A stretch of DNA of 42,328 nucleotides from an uncultured Eubacteriales bacterium (GTDB lineage Bacteria > Bacillota > Clostridia > Oscillospirales > Oscillospiraceae), in NCBI GenBank assembly GCA_900546915.1, contig UREY01000019.1, positions 1-42,328 on the forward strand, written 5' to 3'. Positions 1 through 8,393 of the stretch are shown here, piece after piece (position 1 is the stretch's first letter; every line of letters starts with the position of its first letter). The notes below the pieces were generated by a model, which was not told where the DNA came from, did not search any database, and was given only the letters and a program-made list of their open reading frames with translations. The position numbers and the translations under genes are program-made.

Positions 1-111
1 GCAAAGCTCTCCACGGCGGTGATTTCATATGCGGTTACATTTGACGGTTACGATATTCTGAACGTCGCTTCCCATATAAGCAAGCCAAATATGTCCTCTG
101 CTATCATGTGA
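1..111 (+). CDS. Possible 3' end of an unrecognised gene cut by the window edge
   Basis: Frame 1 is open from the first base to a TGA at 109-111 and gives 36 residues ending in SSAIM. I do not recognise the peptide. The only support is that the stop codon sits inside the left arm of a perfect hairpin (106-140) followed by TTT, as at the end of a transcribed gene. A minus-strand frame is also open across the same stretch, so the coding strand is not certain. Confidence 0.22.
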   Translation, partial: AKLSTAVISYAVTFDGYDILNVASHISKPNMSSAIM

Positions 112-154
112 CTGCAAGGTAAACAACCAAGCAGTCACATTTTCATATATGAAA
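106..154 (+). terminator. Hairpin and palindrome, possible terminator of a leftward-lying plus-strand gene
   Basis: ATGTGACTGC (106-115) pairs perfectly with GCAGTCACAT (131-140) around a 15-nt loop, and TTT follows. The next bases, TTTCATATATGAAA (141-154), are a perfect 14-bp palindrome. The run of T is short, so this would be a weak intrinsic terminator. Confidence 0.4.
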
Positions 155-160
155 CTCCAG

Positions 161-207
161 AAGAACAAACTGACTCATACTCAGCCGAAACGAGTACGAG
201 TCAGTTT
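161..207 (-). terminator. Terminator-like hairpin downstream of the Dabb gene
   Basis: Positions 167-182 pair with 192-207 (15 of 16 pairs, one A-C mismatch) around a 9-nt loop. Read on the minus strand the stem is followed by a T-rich GTTCTTCTGG. It lies about 60 nt after the stop of the Dabb gene and probably ends the long cmk/ispH-rpsA transcript. Confidence 0.55.
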
Positions 208-270
208 CTCAATACAGCTCTTGCAGATCGCTTTCCCCCAGCACGCAGCTAAGCGGCAGAGCGCGCTACA

Positions 271-555
271 TCAATACTCATAGTCCGCAGCCATTCGAGT
301 AGCCACATATTTGTGGACAACCTCCTTGGCAGCCACATGGTCCGGATGGACCTGATAGCCCGCCAGGGCTTCCGCGCTGTCAAACTCAGAATACAGGACA
401 TAATCCGCATCGCCCTGATAAGTAGGGCAGACTTCCAACCACTGCAAACCGGGAACGACGCCCACCAGAGGCTCCAGCGCCTGGGCGATTTCCTGAACGG
501 CAGTCTGCTTATCGCAGCCGTCCTGCAGCTTATAGATGACAATGTGCTTCACCAT
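271..555 (-). CDS. Dabb (stress-responsive A/B barrel) family protein
   Basis: A 94-residue protein starting MVKHIVIYKL and containing the alternating strand/helix pattern of the Dabb ferredoxin-like barrel (usual length about 95-110). Family members are small dimeric proteins; some bind or cyclise hydrophobic substrates, but most have no known function, and none is claimed here. The ATG at 555 is chosen because a GGAGGG lies 7-8 nt upstream; an in-frame extension to 591 runs through a hairpin and is unlikely. It is the last gene of the minus-strand block, 62 nt after ispH-rpsA, from which it is separated by a 12-bp hairpin. Confidence 0.85.
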   Translation of the reverse strand: MVKHIVIYKLQDGCDKQTAVQEIAQALEPLVGVVPGLQWLEVCPTYQGDADYVLYSEFDSAEALAGYQVHPDHVAAKEVVHKYVATRMAADYEY

Positions 556-575
556 TCTATTTCCCTCCAGCAACG

Positions 576-607
576 ATACCGGGGCTGGCAAGCGTCAGCC
601 CCGGTAT
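576..607 (-). other. Intercistronic 12-bp hairpin between ispH-rpsA and the Dabb gene
   Basis: Positions 576-587 pair perfectly with 596-607 around an 8-nt loop. The stem begins 10 nt after the ispH-rpsA stop and ends about 8 nt before the Dabb ribosome binding site. No U-run follows on the minus strand, so it is more likely a processing or stability hairpin, or a leaky terminator, than a full stop. Confidence 0.5.
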
Positions 608-617
608 GTAGTCTGCA

Positions 618-2564
618 TTAGTTTTCCTCGGAATCGTCAGCTTGATCGTTTAACAGGGCGCGAATCGATAGAGAAATCCGCTTATTCTCCGCGTCCACAT
701 CAATGATCTTCACCGTCACATCCTGGCCCTCGCTCAGCACATCCTCGGGCTTGCCAATGCGGCGGTCGGCAATCTGGGAAATGTGAATCAGACCGTCCAC
801 GCCGGGAATAATTTCCGCAAAAGCACCGAACGTCATCAGCTTCACAATCTTAGCAGGAACCACATCACCTATGGAGAACTTCTCCAGGAACTGGTTCCAG
901 GGATTCATCTCCGGTGTCTTGTAGCCCAGGGAGATCTTCCGCTTTTCGGGGTCAAAAGCAATGACGAAGACGTCGATCTCGTCGCCTACCTTAACCACCT
1001 CGGCAGGATTCTTAATCCGGTTCCAAGACAACTCGGTCACATGGACCATGCCGTCCACACCGCCGATATCCACAAAAGCGCCGTAGGACGTCAAAGACTT
1101 CACCACGCCATGATACTTCTTCCCTACCTCGATCTCGCTCCAGATCTTCTCCGCAGCGGCTTTCCGGGCCTCGGCCGTCACAGCGCGGATGGAACCAATG
1201 ACTCTCCGGCGAGAGCGGTTCACTTCCGTAATTTTCATCTTTACCGTCTGACCCACCAGGCCGCTCATATCGCCGCCCTTGGGAACGCCGGTCTGAGAAG
1301 CGGGAATAAAGACCCGGATGCCTTTCATGTTGGCAACCAGACCGCCCTTGTTGACCTCTGTGATATTGCCTTCCACCACAGTCTTGTTCTCACAGGCCTC
1401 GTTGACGATATCCCAGACCTTCAGGCCGTCCAGCTTTTTCTTGCTCAGCTGGCAGGTACCCTCCTGGTCGTTGACCCGAACCACAAAGACCTCAATTTCA
1501 TCGCCCACCTTCAGGACATCCTCCGGCTTGATGCTGGGATCGTTGCTGACTTCGTCACAGGGAATGTAGCCGGCATGCTTCGTGCCCAGATCTACCTGGA
1601 CTTCCGTTGCGCCAATGTGGGTGACTGTACCGGTTACCTTATCTCCTGTATTTAAAGTCTTGATGGACTGCTCCAAAAGTTCCTCGAAGGACTGCTCCTG
1701 GCCAGACTCAGCTGTCGTAATTTCGCTCATCGTGTTGTTGACCTCCTTTATTATCCACGCCGGCGTCGACGCGCCTGCCGTGATTCCAACATCTGAAACA
1801 CCGCGGAAGAAATCCGGATCCAGCTCGGAAGACCGGTCCACCAGAACAACTCTGCCGCAATGTTCTCGGCAAATCATGGCGAGGCGGCTCGTGTTGGAAC
1901 TTTTGGCATCACCCACAACAACCATAGCTTGACAGGTTTCTGACATGTTTGCCGCTTCTTTTTGCCGATATTCTGTTGCTCTGCATATTGTATCAAAAAT
2001 TCGGAAGTTAGTAAACTGTTTTTTTACGATTTCGACGCACAAATTCCACAAATTTGCGGTGAGCGTAGTTTGGGAAACCAGACAAATCGGCAAATCCGGA
2101 GAAATCTCCGGCTGCTTGGCCCAGTCCTCCAGCTCCCGGGCGCTTTCCAGCACCACGCCGGTCCGGCACCAGCTGGCAATTCCCACCACCTCGGGGTGAA
2201 TCCGGCTTCCTATGATCACAGGAACCCTGCCCTCCGCTTCCGCCTCCTGCACCAGGCGGTGAATTCGCTTGACAAAGGGGCATGTGGCATCCACCACCCG
2301 AACCGGCATACTGGACAGCGCCTCCTCCACATCTCGCGGAACCCCGTGAGCCCGGAGCACCACCGTCCCTCCAGGCCGGACCAGGGTGGGATCCTCTACG
2401 GCTTCCACACCCATCCGGGCAAGCCGCTCCACCACATGATGGTTGTGGATAATGGGCCCCAGGGTTTGAACCGGGTCCCCCTTCCCAGCAGCCTCTTCCA
2501 CCAGGCGCACCGCTCGGTCTACTCCAAAGCAAAAACCGGCGTATTTCCCAATCTGGATCCTCAT
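618..2564 (-). CDS. ispH-rpsA: Fused IspH (HMB-PP reductase) and ribosomal protein S1
   Basis: A 648-residue bifunctional protein. Residues 1 to about 278 are IspH (LytB), the [4Fe-4S] enzyme that makes IPP and DMAPP in the last step of the MEP isoprenoid pathway. The three cluster cysteines are visible at Cys12 (GFCFGVDRAV), Cys95 (DATCPF) and Cys194 (TICRATEYRQ), with substrate residues in IIHNHH and in HPEV near 123-126. After a short acidic linker come four S1 RNA-binding domains at about 305-376, 393-463, 480-549 and 565-636, and an acidic tail. Such fusions are known in Clostridia. The ATG overlaps the cmk stop (ATGA), so translation is probably coupled. Four S1 domains is fewer than the six of E. 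coli S1 and usual for Firmicutes. Confidence 0.95.
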   Translation of the reverse strand: MRIQIGKYAGFCFGVDRAVRLVEEAAGKGDPVQTLGPIIHNHHVVERLARMGVEAVEDPTLVRPGGTVVLRAHGVPRDVEEALSSMPVRVVDATCPFVKRIHRLVQEAEAEGRVPVIIGSRIHPEVVGIASWCRTGVVLESARELEDWAKQPEISPDLPICLVSQTTLTANLWNLCVEIVKKQFTNFRIFDTICRATEYRQKEAANMSETCQAMVVVGDAKSSNTSRLAMICREHCGRVVLVDRSSELDPDFFRGVSDVGITAGASTPAWIIKEVNNTMSEITTAESGQEQSFEELLEQSIKTLNTGDKVTGTVTHIGATEVQVDLGTKHAGYIPCDEVSNDPSIKPEDVLKVGDEIEVFVVRVNDQEGTCQLSKKKLDGLKVWDIVNEACENKTVVEGNITEVNKGGLVANMKGIRVFIPASQTGVPKGGDMSGLVGQTVKMKITEVNRSRRRVIGSIRAVTAEARKAAAEKIWSEIEVGKKYHGVVKSLTSYGAFVDIGGVDGMVHVTELSWNRIKNPAEVVKVGDEIDVFVIAFDPEKRKISLGYKTPEMNPWNQFLEKFSIGDVVPAKIVKLMTFGAFAEIIPGVDGLIHISQIADRRIGKPEDVLSEGQDVTVKIIDVDAENKRISLSIRALLNDQADDSEEN

Positions 2565-3247
2565 AGGCCAAGACGCCTCCGGATCGTCGATTCCAACGCA
2601 GCAAGCGCTTGCTCTCGGTTCAAATCCGAAGTGTCCAGAACCTCCGCATCCGCCGCCTGTTGCAGAGGCGCAACGGTCCGGGACATGTCCTGGGCATCTC
2701 GCTCCCGTATTTCACTCAGAACCGTCTCATACGCGCAGGAGAATCCCTTCTCCTCCAGCTCTTTTTGCCGCCGGCGCGCGCGAACTTCCGGAGAAGCCGT
2801 GAGGTAAATTTTTACATCTGCATGGGGCAACACAACGGTACCGATATCGCGGCCGTCCATCACAACGCTGTATTGCCGGGCCATATCCCGCTGCAAGTCC
2901 AGCAGGAAATCCCGAACGGCAGGATAGGCGGAAATCAGAGACGCCATCCGGGACATTTCCGGCGTACGGATTTCTCCCGTCACATCCATCCCGTTGAGAA
3001 TCACATGCTGAAGCCCACCTGCATCGTATGTAAGCTTCAGATTCACATCGTCCAACAGCCGTTCAATTCCGTCTTTGTCTTTGGGCCCAATTCCCATCAG
3101 ATCCATATGATAACCCACCGCACGGTAAATCGCGCCGGTATCCACATACACAAAGCCCAGATTTTGAGCCACCTGCTTGGCCAGTGTGCTCTTTCCCGCT
3201 CCTGCGGGGCCGTCAATGGCCACGCTGTATACCTTCTTCTCCCCCAT
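2561..3247 (-). CDS. cmk: Cytidylate kinase
   Basis: A 228-residue kinase that phosphorylates CMP and dCMP with ATP. The P-loop GPAGAGKS is at residues 13-20, YVDTGAIYRAVG follows in the NMP-binding region, and MDGRDIGTVVLPHADVKIYL is the family signature. Length matches the short bacterial family (about 220). GGAGGGAGA precedes the ATG. The stop overlaps the start of ispH-rpsA by 4 nt. In many Clostridia a plsC gene stands between cmk and ispH; here there is no room for one. The 136 bp between this gene and the flavoprotein gene show no coding frame or clear terminator. Confidence 0.95.
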   Translation of the reverse strand: MGEKKVYSVAIDGPAGAGKSTLAKQVAQNLGFVYVDTGAIYRAVGYHMDLMGIGPKDKDGIERLLDDVNLKLTYDAGGLQHVILNGMDVTGEIRTPEMSRMASLISAYPAVRDFLLDLQRDMARQYSVVMDGRDIGTVVLPHADVKIYLTASPEVRARRRQKELEEKGFSCAYETVLSEIRERDAQDMSRTVAPLQQAADAEVLDTSDLNREQALAALESTIRRRLGL

Positions 3248-3383
3248 AGCGTCTCCCTCCGCAATACAATATTTTTAGACACATGGACAAATTCCGTCCG
3301 CCGTCCAATTTCTTTCTCCTAAAAACGAAGCCTCGGATTTCACTCGCAGGGACCGGCTCCTTCATGCCGCTGCAACAGACCGC

Positions 3384-4610
3384 TTACAAGCAAGCCATGG
3401 CGGCGGCGTATCCGGTAGACCAGGCAATTTGCAAATTAAATCCGCCCGTATAGGCATCACAATCCAAAATCTCTCCCGCAAAATAAAGTCCCGGCAGCCG
3501 CTTGGAGCCCATCGTCTTGGGATCCACTTCTCCGATCTTGATGCCGCCGGAGGTCACGATGGCCTCCTCTACCGGGCGCTTTCCGGAGATCGATACTGCA
3601 AAGCCCTTCAATTCCTGAACCAGACTGTGCCGCTGCCGGCGCGTCAGGGAATGGGCAGGCAAATTTTCCGGAATCTGCGCCCGCCGCAAAACCACCGGAA
3701 TCATAGACCTGGGCAGCAAATCCGTCAGAGCGTGGGCCATAGACCGGTTCTGATATTGCTCCAGGTCCCGCAGGATTCTGGCATCCAGCTTCTCCTCGTC
3801 CAAGGCCGGCTTCAGATCTATCACCAAGCGGTAAGAGCCGGATTTTCCCATATGCGCGCTGGCGCTGAGCACCGTCGGGCCGGAAAGGCCAAAATGCGTA
3901 AACAGCAGCTCGCCGAAATCCCGGTACAGGCACTTTCCCCCATCGTGATACAGACGGACCGCCACATTGCGCAGGGACAAACCCTGCATCTGCCGGCAGT
4001 CTGTACCCAGCTCCTCCAGCGGAACCAAAGAGCCGGTGGGCGGAATGATGGTGTGGCCCAGCCGGGCAGCCAGACGGTACCCGTCCCCTGTGGAACCGGT
4101 GGCCGGATAAGAACAGCCGCCTGTTGCCAAAATGACCTTTTCTGCGCCGTAGACCTGCGTCTCCGTCCGGACTCCGGAGACATGCCCCGCCTCTGTGCAG
4201 ATCTCCGTTACCCGCCCCTGCTGAACCGCCGCACCGGACCGCTCCAGGGCCCGCTCCAACGCCTGCAATACACTGCCCGACCGGTCGGAAACGGGAAAAA
4301 CCCGATTGCCCCGCTCTGTCTTTAACGGGCATCCCTCTGCTTCCAAGAATTTCATCAACTTCTCCGGCGGATACCGGGTTAAGGCACTATACAAGAATTT
4401 TCCGTTCCTTGGGATATTCTGCAGGACCTCTTCCGCCGTGGCGCAGTTCGTCACGTTACACCGGCCTTTCCCGGTAATCCGCAGCTTTTTTCCCAGCCGG
4501 TCATTTCGTTCCAGCAAAAGCACCCGCCGACCGCCCAGTCCCACATGAATGGCGGCAAACATTCCGGCCGCGCCGCCGCCTACTACAATTACATCGTACC
4601 GGTCATGCAT
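3384..4610 (-). CDS. HI0933/YhiN (BaiN-like) family flavoprotein
   Basis: A 408-residue NAD(P)/FAD-dependent oxidoreductase. VIVVGGGAAGMFAA near the N terminus is the FAD-binding Rossmann motif, followed by LLERNDRLGKKLRITGKGRC, typical of this family. The C terminus ends GLYFAGEILDCDAYTGGFNLQIAWSTG, the second FAD contact and family hallmark. The substrate is not known for most members; the relative BaiN was linked to bile-acid reduction, but that should not be assumed here. It lies 5 nt after the rpiR stop and before cmk, an arrangement seen around cmk in other Clostridia. Confidence 0.9.
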   Translation of the reverse strand: MHDRYDVIVVGGGAAGMFAAIHVGLGGRRVLLLERNDRLGKKLRITGKGRCNVTNCATAEEVLQNIPRNGKFLYSALTRYPPEKLMKFLEAEGCPLKTERGNRVFPVSDRSGSVLQALERALERSGAAVQQGRVTEICTEAGHVSGVRTETQVYGAEKVILATGGCSYPATGSTGDGYRLAARLGHTIIPPTGSLVPLEELGTDCRQMQGLSLRNVAVRLYHDGGKCLYRDFGELLFTHFGLSGPTVLSASAHMGKSGSYRLVIDLKPALDEEKLDARILRDLEQYQNRSMAHALTDLLPRSMIPVVLRRAQIPENLPAHSLTRRQRHSLVQELKGFAVSISGKRPVEEAIVTSGGIKIGEVDPKTMGSKRLPGLYFAGEILDCDAYTGGFNLQIAWSTGYAAAMACL

Positions 4611-4615
4611 CCGCC

Positions 4616-5482
4616 CTACTCCCCATCTGCTTTTTCATACACATCGTATTGCTCCCAAATTCGCTCCAAACGGCCGAACGTCTTGGTGAGCTCCCGGTTC
4701 CGCCGGGCGGCAACGGCCACGATGAAGGCGTTTATCAAACTCAACGGCGCAACCAGAGAATCCACCAGGGAAACCATATCGCTTTTCGCGCACAGAACAA
4801 AATCGGAGCACACCCCCACCGGGGACTCCCGGCTGTCCGTCATACCCACCACCACCGCGCCGCGGTCCCGGCAGAAGCAAACCCCTTTTCCCGTGGCTGC
4901 AGCGTACCGGGGAAAGCTCAGCGCCAAAACCGTGTCCTCTGAGCTGACGCCCACCAGCTGTTCACACATCTCTCCGGCTCCGGAAGCTGTAATTAAATGT
5001 ACATCATCAAACATATATTGCAGGTAATATTTCAAAAATTCAGCCAACGACGCCGAGGACCGAACGCCCAATATATAGATCCGCCTGGCACGGAGTACCG
5101 CACTCACAGCCGCCCGGAAGTCCCCTCGGTCCAGTCCCTCCATGGTCTTCCGAATCTTATCCATGTCCGATTCCAGGACCGTATCCACGACATCCTGGTC
5201 CTTCAACCGGTCGCAAGCCACCTCAATGCGTTGGACGGAATTCAGCCTTTTCAGCACCAGCTCCTGCAAATCCCGCTGCATGCTGGGATAACCGTCGTAC
5301 CCCAATTCCATAGCAAATCGGACCACGGTGGACTCCGATACGCCTACCGCCCGGCCCAGCCGGACGGCAGTCAGGAAGGCGGCTTTCTCATAGGTGTTCA
5401 TGATATAATTGGCTATGGCCCGCTGCCCTTTCGAAAAGGACGGAGCCTTTTCTCTCAGCTGCGCCAGAATGTCCCTTGTCAT
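4616..5482 (-). CDS. MurR/RpiR family transcriptional regulator
   Basis: A 288-residue regulator with an N-terminal RpiR helix-turn-helix (about 1-77; the recognition part is in VGVSESTVVRFAMELGYDGY) and a C-terminal SIS sugar-phosphate-binding domain (about 130-260, starting RRIYILGVRSSASLAEF). Members sense phosphosugars. The ATG at 5482 is preferred: GGGGAAG lies just upstream and the rluB stop overlaps it (ATGA). No sugar-catabolism gene is next to it, so its ligand and targets cannot be read from context. A regulator placed inside a translation/cell-wall/replication operon is unusual and suggests an insertion here. Confidence 0.9.
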   Translation of the reverse strand: MTRDILAQLREKAPSFSKGQRAIANYIMNTYEKAAFLTAVRLGRAVGVSESTVVRFAMELGYDGYPSMQRDLQELVLKRLNSVQRIEVACDRLKDQDVVDTVLESDMDKIRKTMEGLDRGDFRAAVSAVLRARRIYILGVRSSASLAEFLKYYLQYMFDDVHLITASGAGEMCEQLVGVSSEDTVLALSFPRYAAATGKGVCFCRDRGAVVVGMTDSRESPVGVCSDFVLCAKSDMVSLVDSLVAPLSLINAFIVAVAARRNRELTKTFGRLERIWEQYDVYEKADGE

Positions 5483-6207
5483 AACGGCTTCCCCTTTTTC
5501 AGCTCCCGGCGTATAAGCGTCAGCTCCTGCGCAGTAAGATGACGCCATGCACCCAAAGGTAAATCCCCCAAACGGAGCGGTCCCTCTCCCACCCGCTGCA
5601 GGCGGGTGACTTGCATGCCGGCCAGATCGCACATGCGGCGGATCTGGCGATTTCTCCCTTCGTGAATGATCACTTCCAGGCAAGCTGTCTCCCCATGACG
5701 CTGCAAAAGACGAACCCGGGGCGGTCGGATGGTGTAGCCATCCAGCGTCACGGGACGGCCAAGCGCCTGTTCTCCCTGCCTGGTATAGCCCCGCACCCAG
5801 ACCAGGTAATCCTTATCCACCTGGCAGCTGGGATGGGTCACAGCCTGACAAAAATCTCCGTCATTGGTAAACAGCAACAGCCCTTCGGAATCCATGTCCA
5901 GCCTGCCCACAGGCCAGACCCGGCAGCCGCAGTCGGAAACCAGCCGGGCTGCATCCGGGCGTCCCTTTTGGTCCCGAAGGGTCGATACATATCCGCGGGG
6001 CTTATTTAACATCATGTACAGCAAGCGGTCCGGCTCCGGCAGGGGCCTGCCGTCCAGCAAAATCTCCTGCACGGCAGGGTCGGCCTGGTCTCCCAGGCCT
6101 GCCACCCTGCCGTCTATCTGTAGCCGGCCGGCCAGAATCCATTCCTCAGCCCTCCGGCGGGAGGTTACGCCTCGGGCAGACAGAATTTTCTGCAAGCGTT
6201 CTTTCAT
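5479..6207 (-). CDS. rluB: rRNA large-subunit pseudouridine synthase B type
   Basis: A 242-residue protein with an N-terminal S4 RNA-binding domain (MKERLQKILSARGVTSRRRAEEWI, about 1-60) and the RsuA/RluB catalytic domain. GRLDMDSEGLLLFTNDG contains the catalytic aspartate, and EGRNRQIRRMCDLAG is the conserved late motif. It converts uridine to pseudouridine in 23S rRNA (family knowledge; E. coli RluB modifies U2605). The start at 6207 overlaps the dacB stop (ATGA). It belongs to the scpAB-gerW-dacB block, as in many Firmicutes. Confidence 0.92.
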   Translation of the reverse strand: MKERLQKILSARGVTSRRRAEEWILAGRLQIDGRVAGLGDQADPAVQEILLDGRPLPEPDRLLYMMLNKPRGYVSTLRDQKGRPDAARLVSDCGCRVWPVGRLDMDSEGLLLFTNDGDFCQAVTHPSCQVDKDYLVWVRGYTRQGEQALGRPVTLDGYTIRPPRVRLLQRHGETACLEVIIHEGRNRQIRRMCDLAGMQVTRLQRVGEGPLRLGDLPLGAWRHLTAQELTLIRRELKKGKPL

Positions 6208-7310
6208 TTCTTTCCTCCCAAAATACGTTCCAGCCAATTGGGTTCCTCCGGTTCGGTAGGAGTCGCCACCGACTCTCCCCAAACCACAAGAATCTTTCCC
6301 ACCGGCACGCCGTCCAGCAGCACATGGGCCATACCGGCTTCTTCTCCAGCCAAAACCGGGGCATACACAAAACCGGGACCCGGAAAACGGGTTTCCACCT
6401 GCTCCCCCTGGGCCACGGGATAGGAAAAGTCCTCTGCCGCTATCAGGTCCACCGTCGCGCCGTCGCCGGAAAGAACGTCGAGCTGCCCCAGACATTGGCC
6501 TGCCTGAACCAAGCAGCGGGGCTCAAACTGCTGGAAGCCATAGTCCAGCAAGCGGGTGTGGTCGTTCCAATCATCCGGCGCATTAATCGTCACAGCAATC
6601 AGCTGCCGTCCGTCCCGGGTGGCGCTGGAAACCAAAATCCGGCCCGCCGCCTTAGTATAGCCGGTCTTCACGCCGTCGGCTCCTTCGTACCGCCACAGAA
6701 GCTTATTGTGGTTGGTCAGGCTCCGGTCTCCCACCTGGATGCTCTTGGTCGACACAGTCTTGGAAAAAACTTCATTTTCCAAGGCATAAGCCGTCAGCTT
6801 TGCCAAATCCCGGGCTGTGGAATAATGATTTTCGTTATCCAGTCCGTTGGGGTTTTCAAAGTGCGTCCCCGTCAGGCCCAGACGCCGGGCCTCATCATTC
6901 ATCAGCTGTGCAAAGCCCTCCACCGTTCCGCCGCAATATATGGCCAATGCCACTGCGGCATCGTTGCCGGACTGCAGCATCAAACCGTAAAGCAGCTCCT
7001 GCACGGTCAATATCTCGCCCGCCTGCAAATACATAGACGAGCCCTCAATGCCCACAGCCTCGGGCATAATGCGGACCCGGTCCAACACATTGCACTGCTC
7101 GCAGACCACCAGCGCCGTCATGATTTTTGTGGTACTGGCAATGAGACTCCGGGCGTCCGCATTTTTTTCATACAACACGCGGCCGGAGCCGGCGTCCATC
7201 AAAATGGCATGCTCCGCCGACAGGTCCAGCGCCCGGACCGTTGTCAACGAAGAAAACAGAAGAACCAGGGCAGCTACAGCCGCCGCCGTACGCGTCAATC
7301 GCTTTTTCAT
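6204..7310 (-). CDS. dacB: D-alanyl-D-alanine carboxypeptidase (S11 family)
   Basis: A 368-residue secreted or membrane-anchored PBP5-like enzyme that trims the terminal D-Ala of peptidoglycan stem peptides. An N-terminal signal segment (KKRLTRTAAAVAALVLLFSS) precedes the domain. The three penicillin-binding motifs are present: STTK at 59-62, SGN at 114-116, KTG at 215-217. The C-terminal part has the PBP5-C-like strand domain and an amphipathic tail. Its place just downstream of gerW and upstream of rluB matches the sporulation-associated dacB/dacF setting of Clostridia; which paralogue it is cannot be settled here. Confidence 0.9.
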   Translation of the reverse strand: MKKRLTRTAAAVAALVLLFSSLTTVRALDLSAEHAILMDAGSGRVLYEKNADARSLIASTTKIMTALVVCEQCNVLDRVRIMPEAVGIEGSSMYLQAGEILTVQELLYGLMLQSGNDAAVALAIYCGGTVEGFAQLMNDEARRLGLTGTHFENPNGLDNENHYSTARDLAKLTAYALENEVFSKTVSTKSIQVGDRSLTNHNKLLWRYEGADGVKTGYTKAAGRILVSSATRDGRQLIAVTINAPDDWNDHTRLLDYGFQQFEPRCLVQAGQCLGQLDVLSGDGATVDLIAAEDFSYPVAQGEQVETRFPGPGFVYAPVLAGEEAGMAHVLLDGVPVGKILVVWGESVATPTEPEEPNWLERILGGKK

Positions 7311-7366
7311 AACATCACCGGCGGTAGCTTACCCCCGTCCGTGAAAAATTATGCAGTTTTCACAGC

Positions 7367-7765
7367 TTATCCCTGGCCGTCTTCCTCTTTTCCCTCGTGG
7401 TGAAACATGGCGCAGAGCTTGTCCACCAAATCCGGCAGCTGCTCCACCACCCGGTCCGCTGTGCAGCTGACCGGCGCCGCAATGGGCAGCATGCGAACCG
7501 ATTCCCCCTTGATAACCAAAAAAGCAATGGGGGTCATCCGAACTCCCAGCCCGGTGCCGCCGCCAAAAGGATATTCCTGCCGGGAAGCAGCTTTGGCGGG
7601 AAAATCGGAGCCACCGCCGCCAAAACCGTAACTGATTTTGCAAATCGGGAGAATGGTAACGCCCTCCGGAGTCGTAATGGGATCTCCCACCACGGAGTTG
7701 ACGTCTACAATATCCCGAATTCGTTGTAAAGTCGAATCAATCATGCCAGAAAGAGGATGACTCAT
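7367..7765 (-). CDS. gerW: GerW (YtfJ) family sporulation protein
   Basis: A 132-residue protein beginning MSHPLSGMIDSTLQRIRDIVDVNSV, with the glycine-rich SYGFGGGGSDFP and FGGGTGLGVRMTPIAFLVI typical of the family. In B. subtilis GerW is made in the forespore and is needed for the spore germination response; the biochemical role is unknown. The start at 7765 is preferred over an upstream in-frame ATG because AGGCGG lies 9 nt upstream. It follows the DUF2953 gene directly (4-nt gap), the ytfI-ytfJ arrangement of Bacilli, and is direct evidence for a spore former. Confidence 0.92.
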   Translation of the reverse strand: MSHPLSGMIDSTLQRIRDIVDVNSVVGDPITTPEGVTILPICKISYGFGGGGSDFPAKAASRQEYPFGGGTGLGVRMTPIAFLVIKGESVRMLPIAAPVSCTADRVVEQLPDLVDKLCAMFHHEGKEEDGQG

Positions 7766-7769
7766 ATTT

Positions 7770-8393
7770 CTACACCGCCTTTTGATTTTTTTGTTGTTCA
7801 TAAATCCGGAGCAACGCCGGTCCCTGACGAAGCAGGACCCAGAGGAGGCGGGCCGGGCAGGCCACCAGCTCCAGATTCCAATACAGTTCCGTGGTCTCCG
7901 CTAAAAAATCACAAAAGATCCGGATATCTTTGCGGCGCAACCGGAAAGCACGCTCCAGCAGGGGCATCGCACCTCCCACCGCCGCCCAGGCACGGCTGTA
8001 CCGGACCGCCAAATCACAGGGATCCTCGCAGCCCAATTTCACCCAGAGCACCAGGCGCCGCACCAGCAGGCGCCTGTGTACATCGCCCAGCATCGTACGG
8101 AAAACCGGCAAATACGGTCGGAACTCCGTCCAGGACCCGCCTTTTTTAGGCTCTGCCTTGGGCGCAGGTGCAGCTTGACGCGCTGGCGGCGCCTCCGGCT
8201 TTTTCTGCAGCTTTCTCCACAGCCAACCGGAGCGGGAAGGCAGCAGTTGCCAGCGAACGGGTCCGGCCGCCAAGCGGAGGGTAAAACCGGAGGCATCATA
8301 GCAAACCTGCACGCCCACCGGCAGAACCAGCAGAAGTACCAGCAGCGCCAACAATCCTCCCAAGATCCAAAGCAGCACAGACATAAAACTCAT
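7770..8393 (-). CDS. DUF2953 membrane protein (YtfI-like)
   Basis: A 207-residue protein with one strong N-terminal membrane segment (SVLLWILGGLLALLVLLLVL, about 5-25), a soluble part with a proline/alanine-rich linker (about 70-95), and a basic/aromatic C-terminal domain ending EQQKNQKAV. It is assigned to DUF2953 from the context (directly upstream of gerW) and from the CYDASGFTLRLAAGPVRW-type N-terminal region. Function is unknown; co-occurrence with gerW points to sporulation. The ATG overlaps the scpB stop (ATGA). Confidence 0.78.
   Translation of the reverse strand: MSFMSVLLWILGGLLALLVLLLVLPVGVQVCYDASGFTLRLAAGPVRWQLLPSRSGWLWRKLQKKPEAPPARQAAPAPKAEPKKGGSWTEFRPYLPVFRTMLGDVHRRLLVRRLVLWVKLGCEDPCDLAVRYSRAWAAVGGAMPLLERAFRLRRKDIRIFCDFLAETTELYWNLELVACPARLLWVLLRQGPALLRIYEQQKNQKAV

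Noticed and set aside
1..160. Minus-strand frame running past the Dabb terminator to the left edge
   Set aside because: It begins after the terminator, has no ribosome binding site and is broken by a stop at about position 30.
7341..7363. GTGAAAA/TTTTCAC inverted repeat between gerW and dacB as a terminator
   Set aside because: Only 7 AT-rich pairs and no U-run; the genes around it appear to be in one operon.
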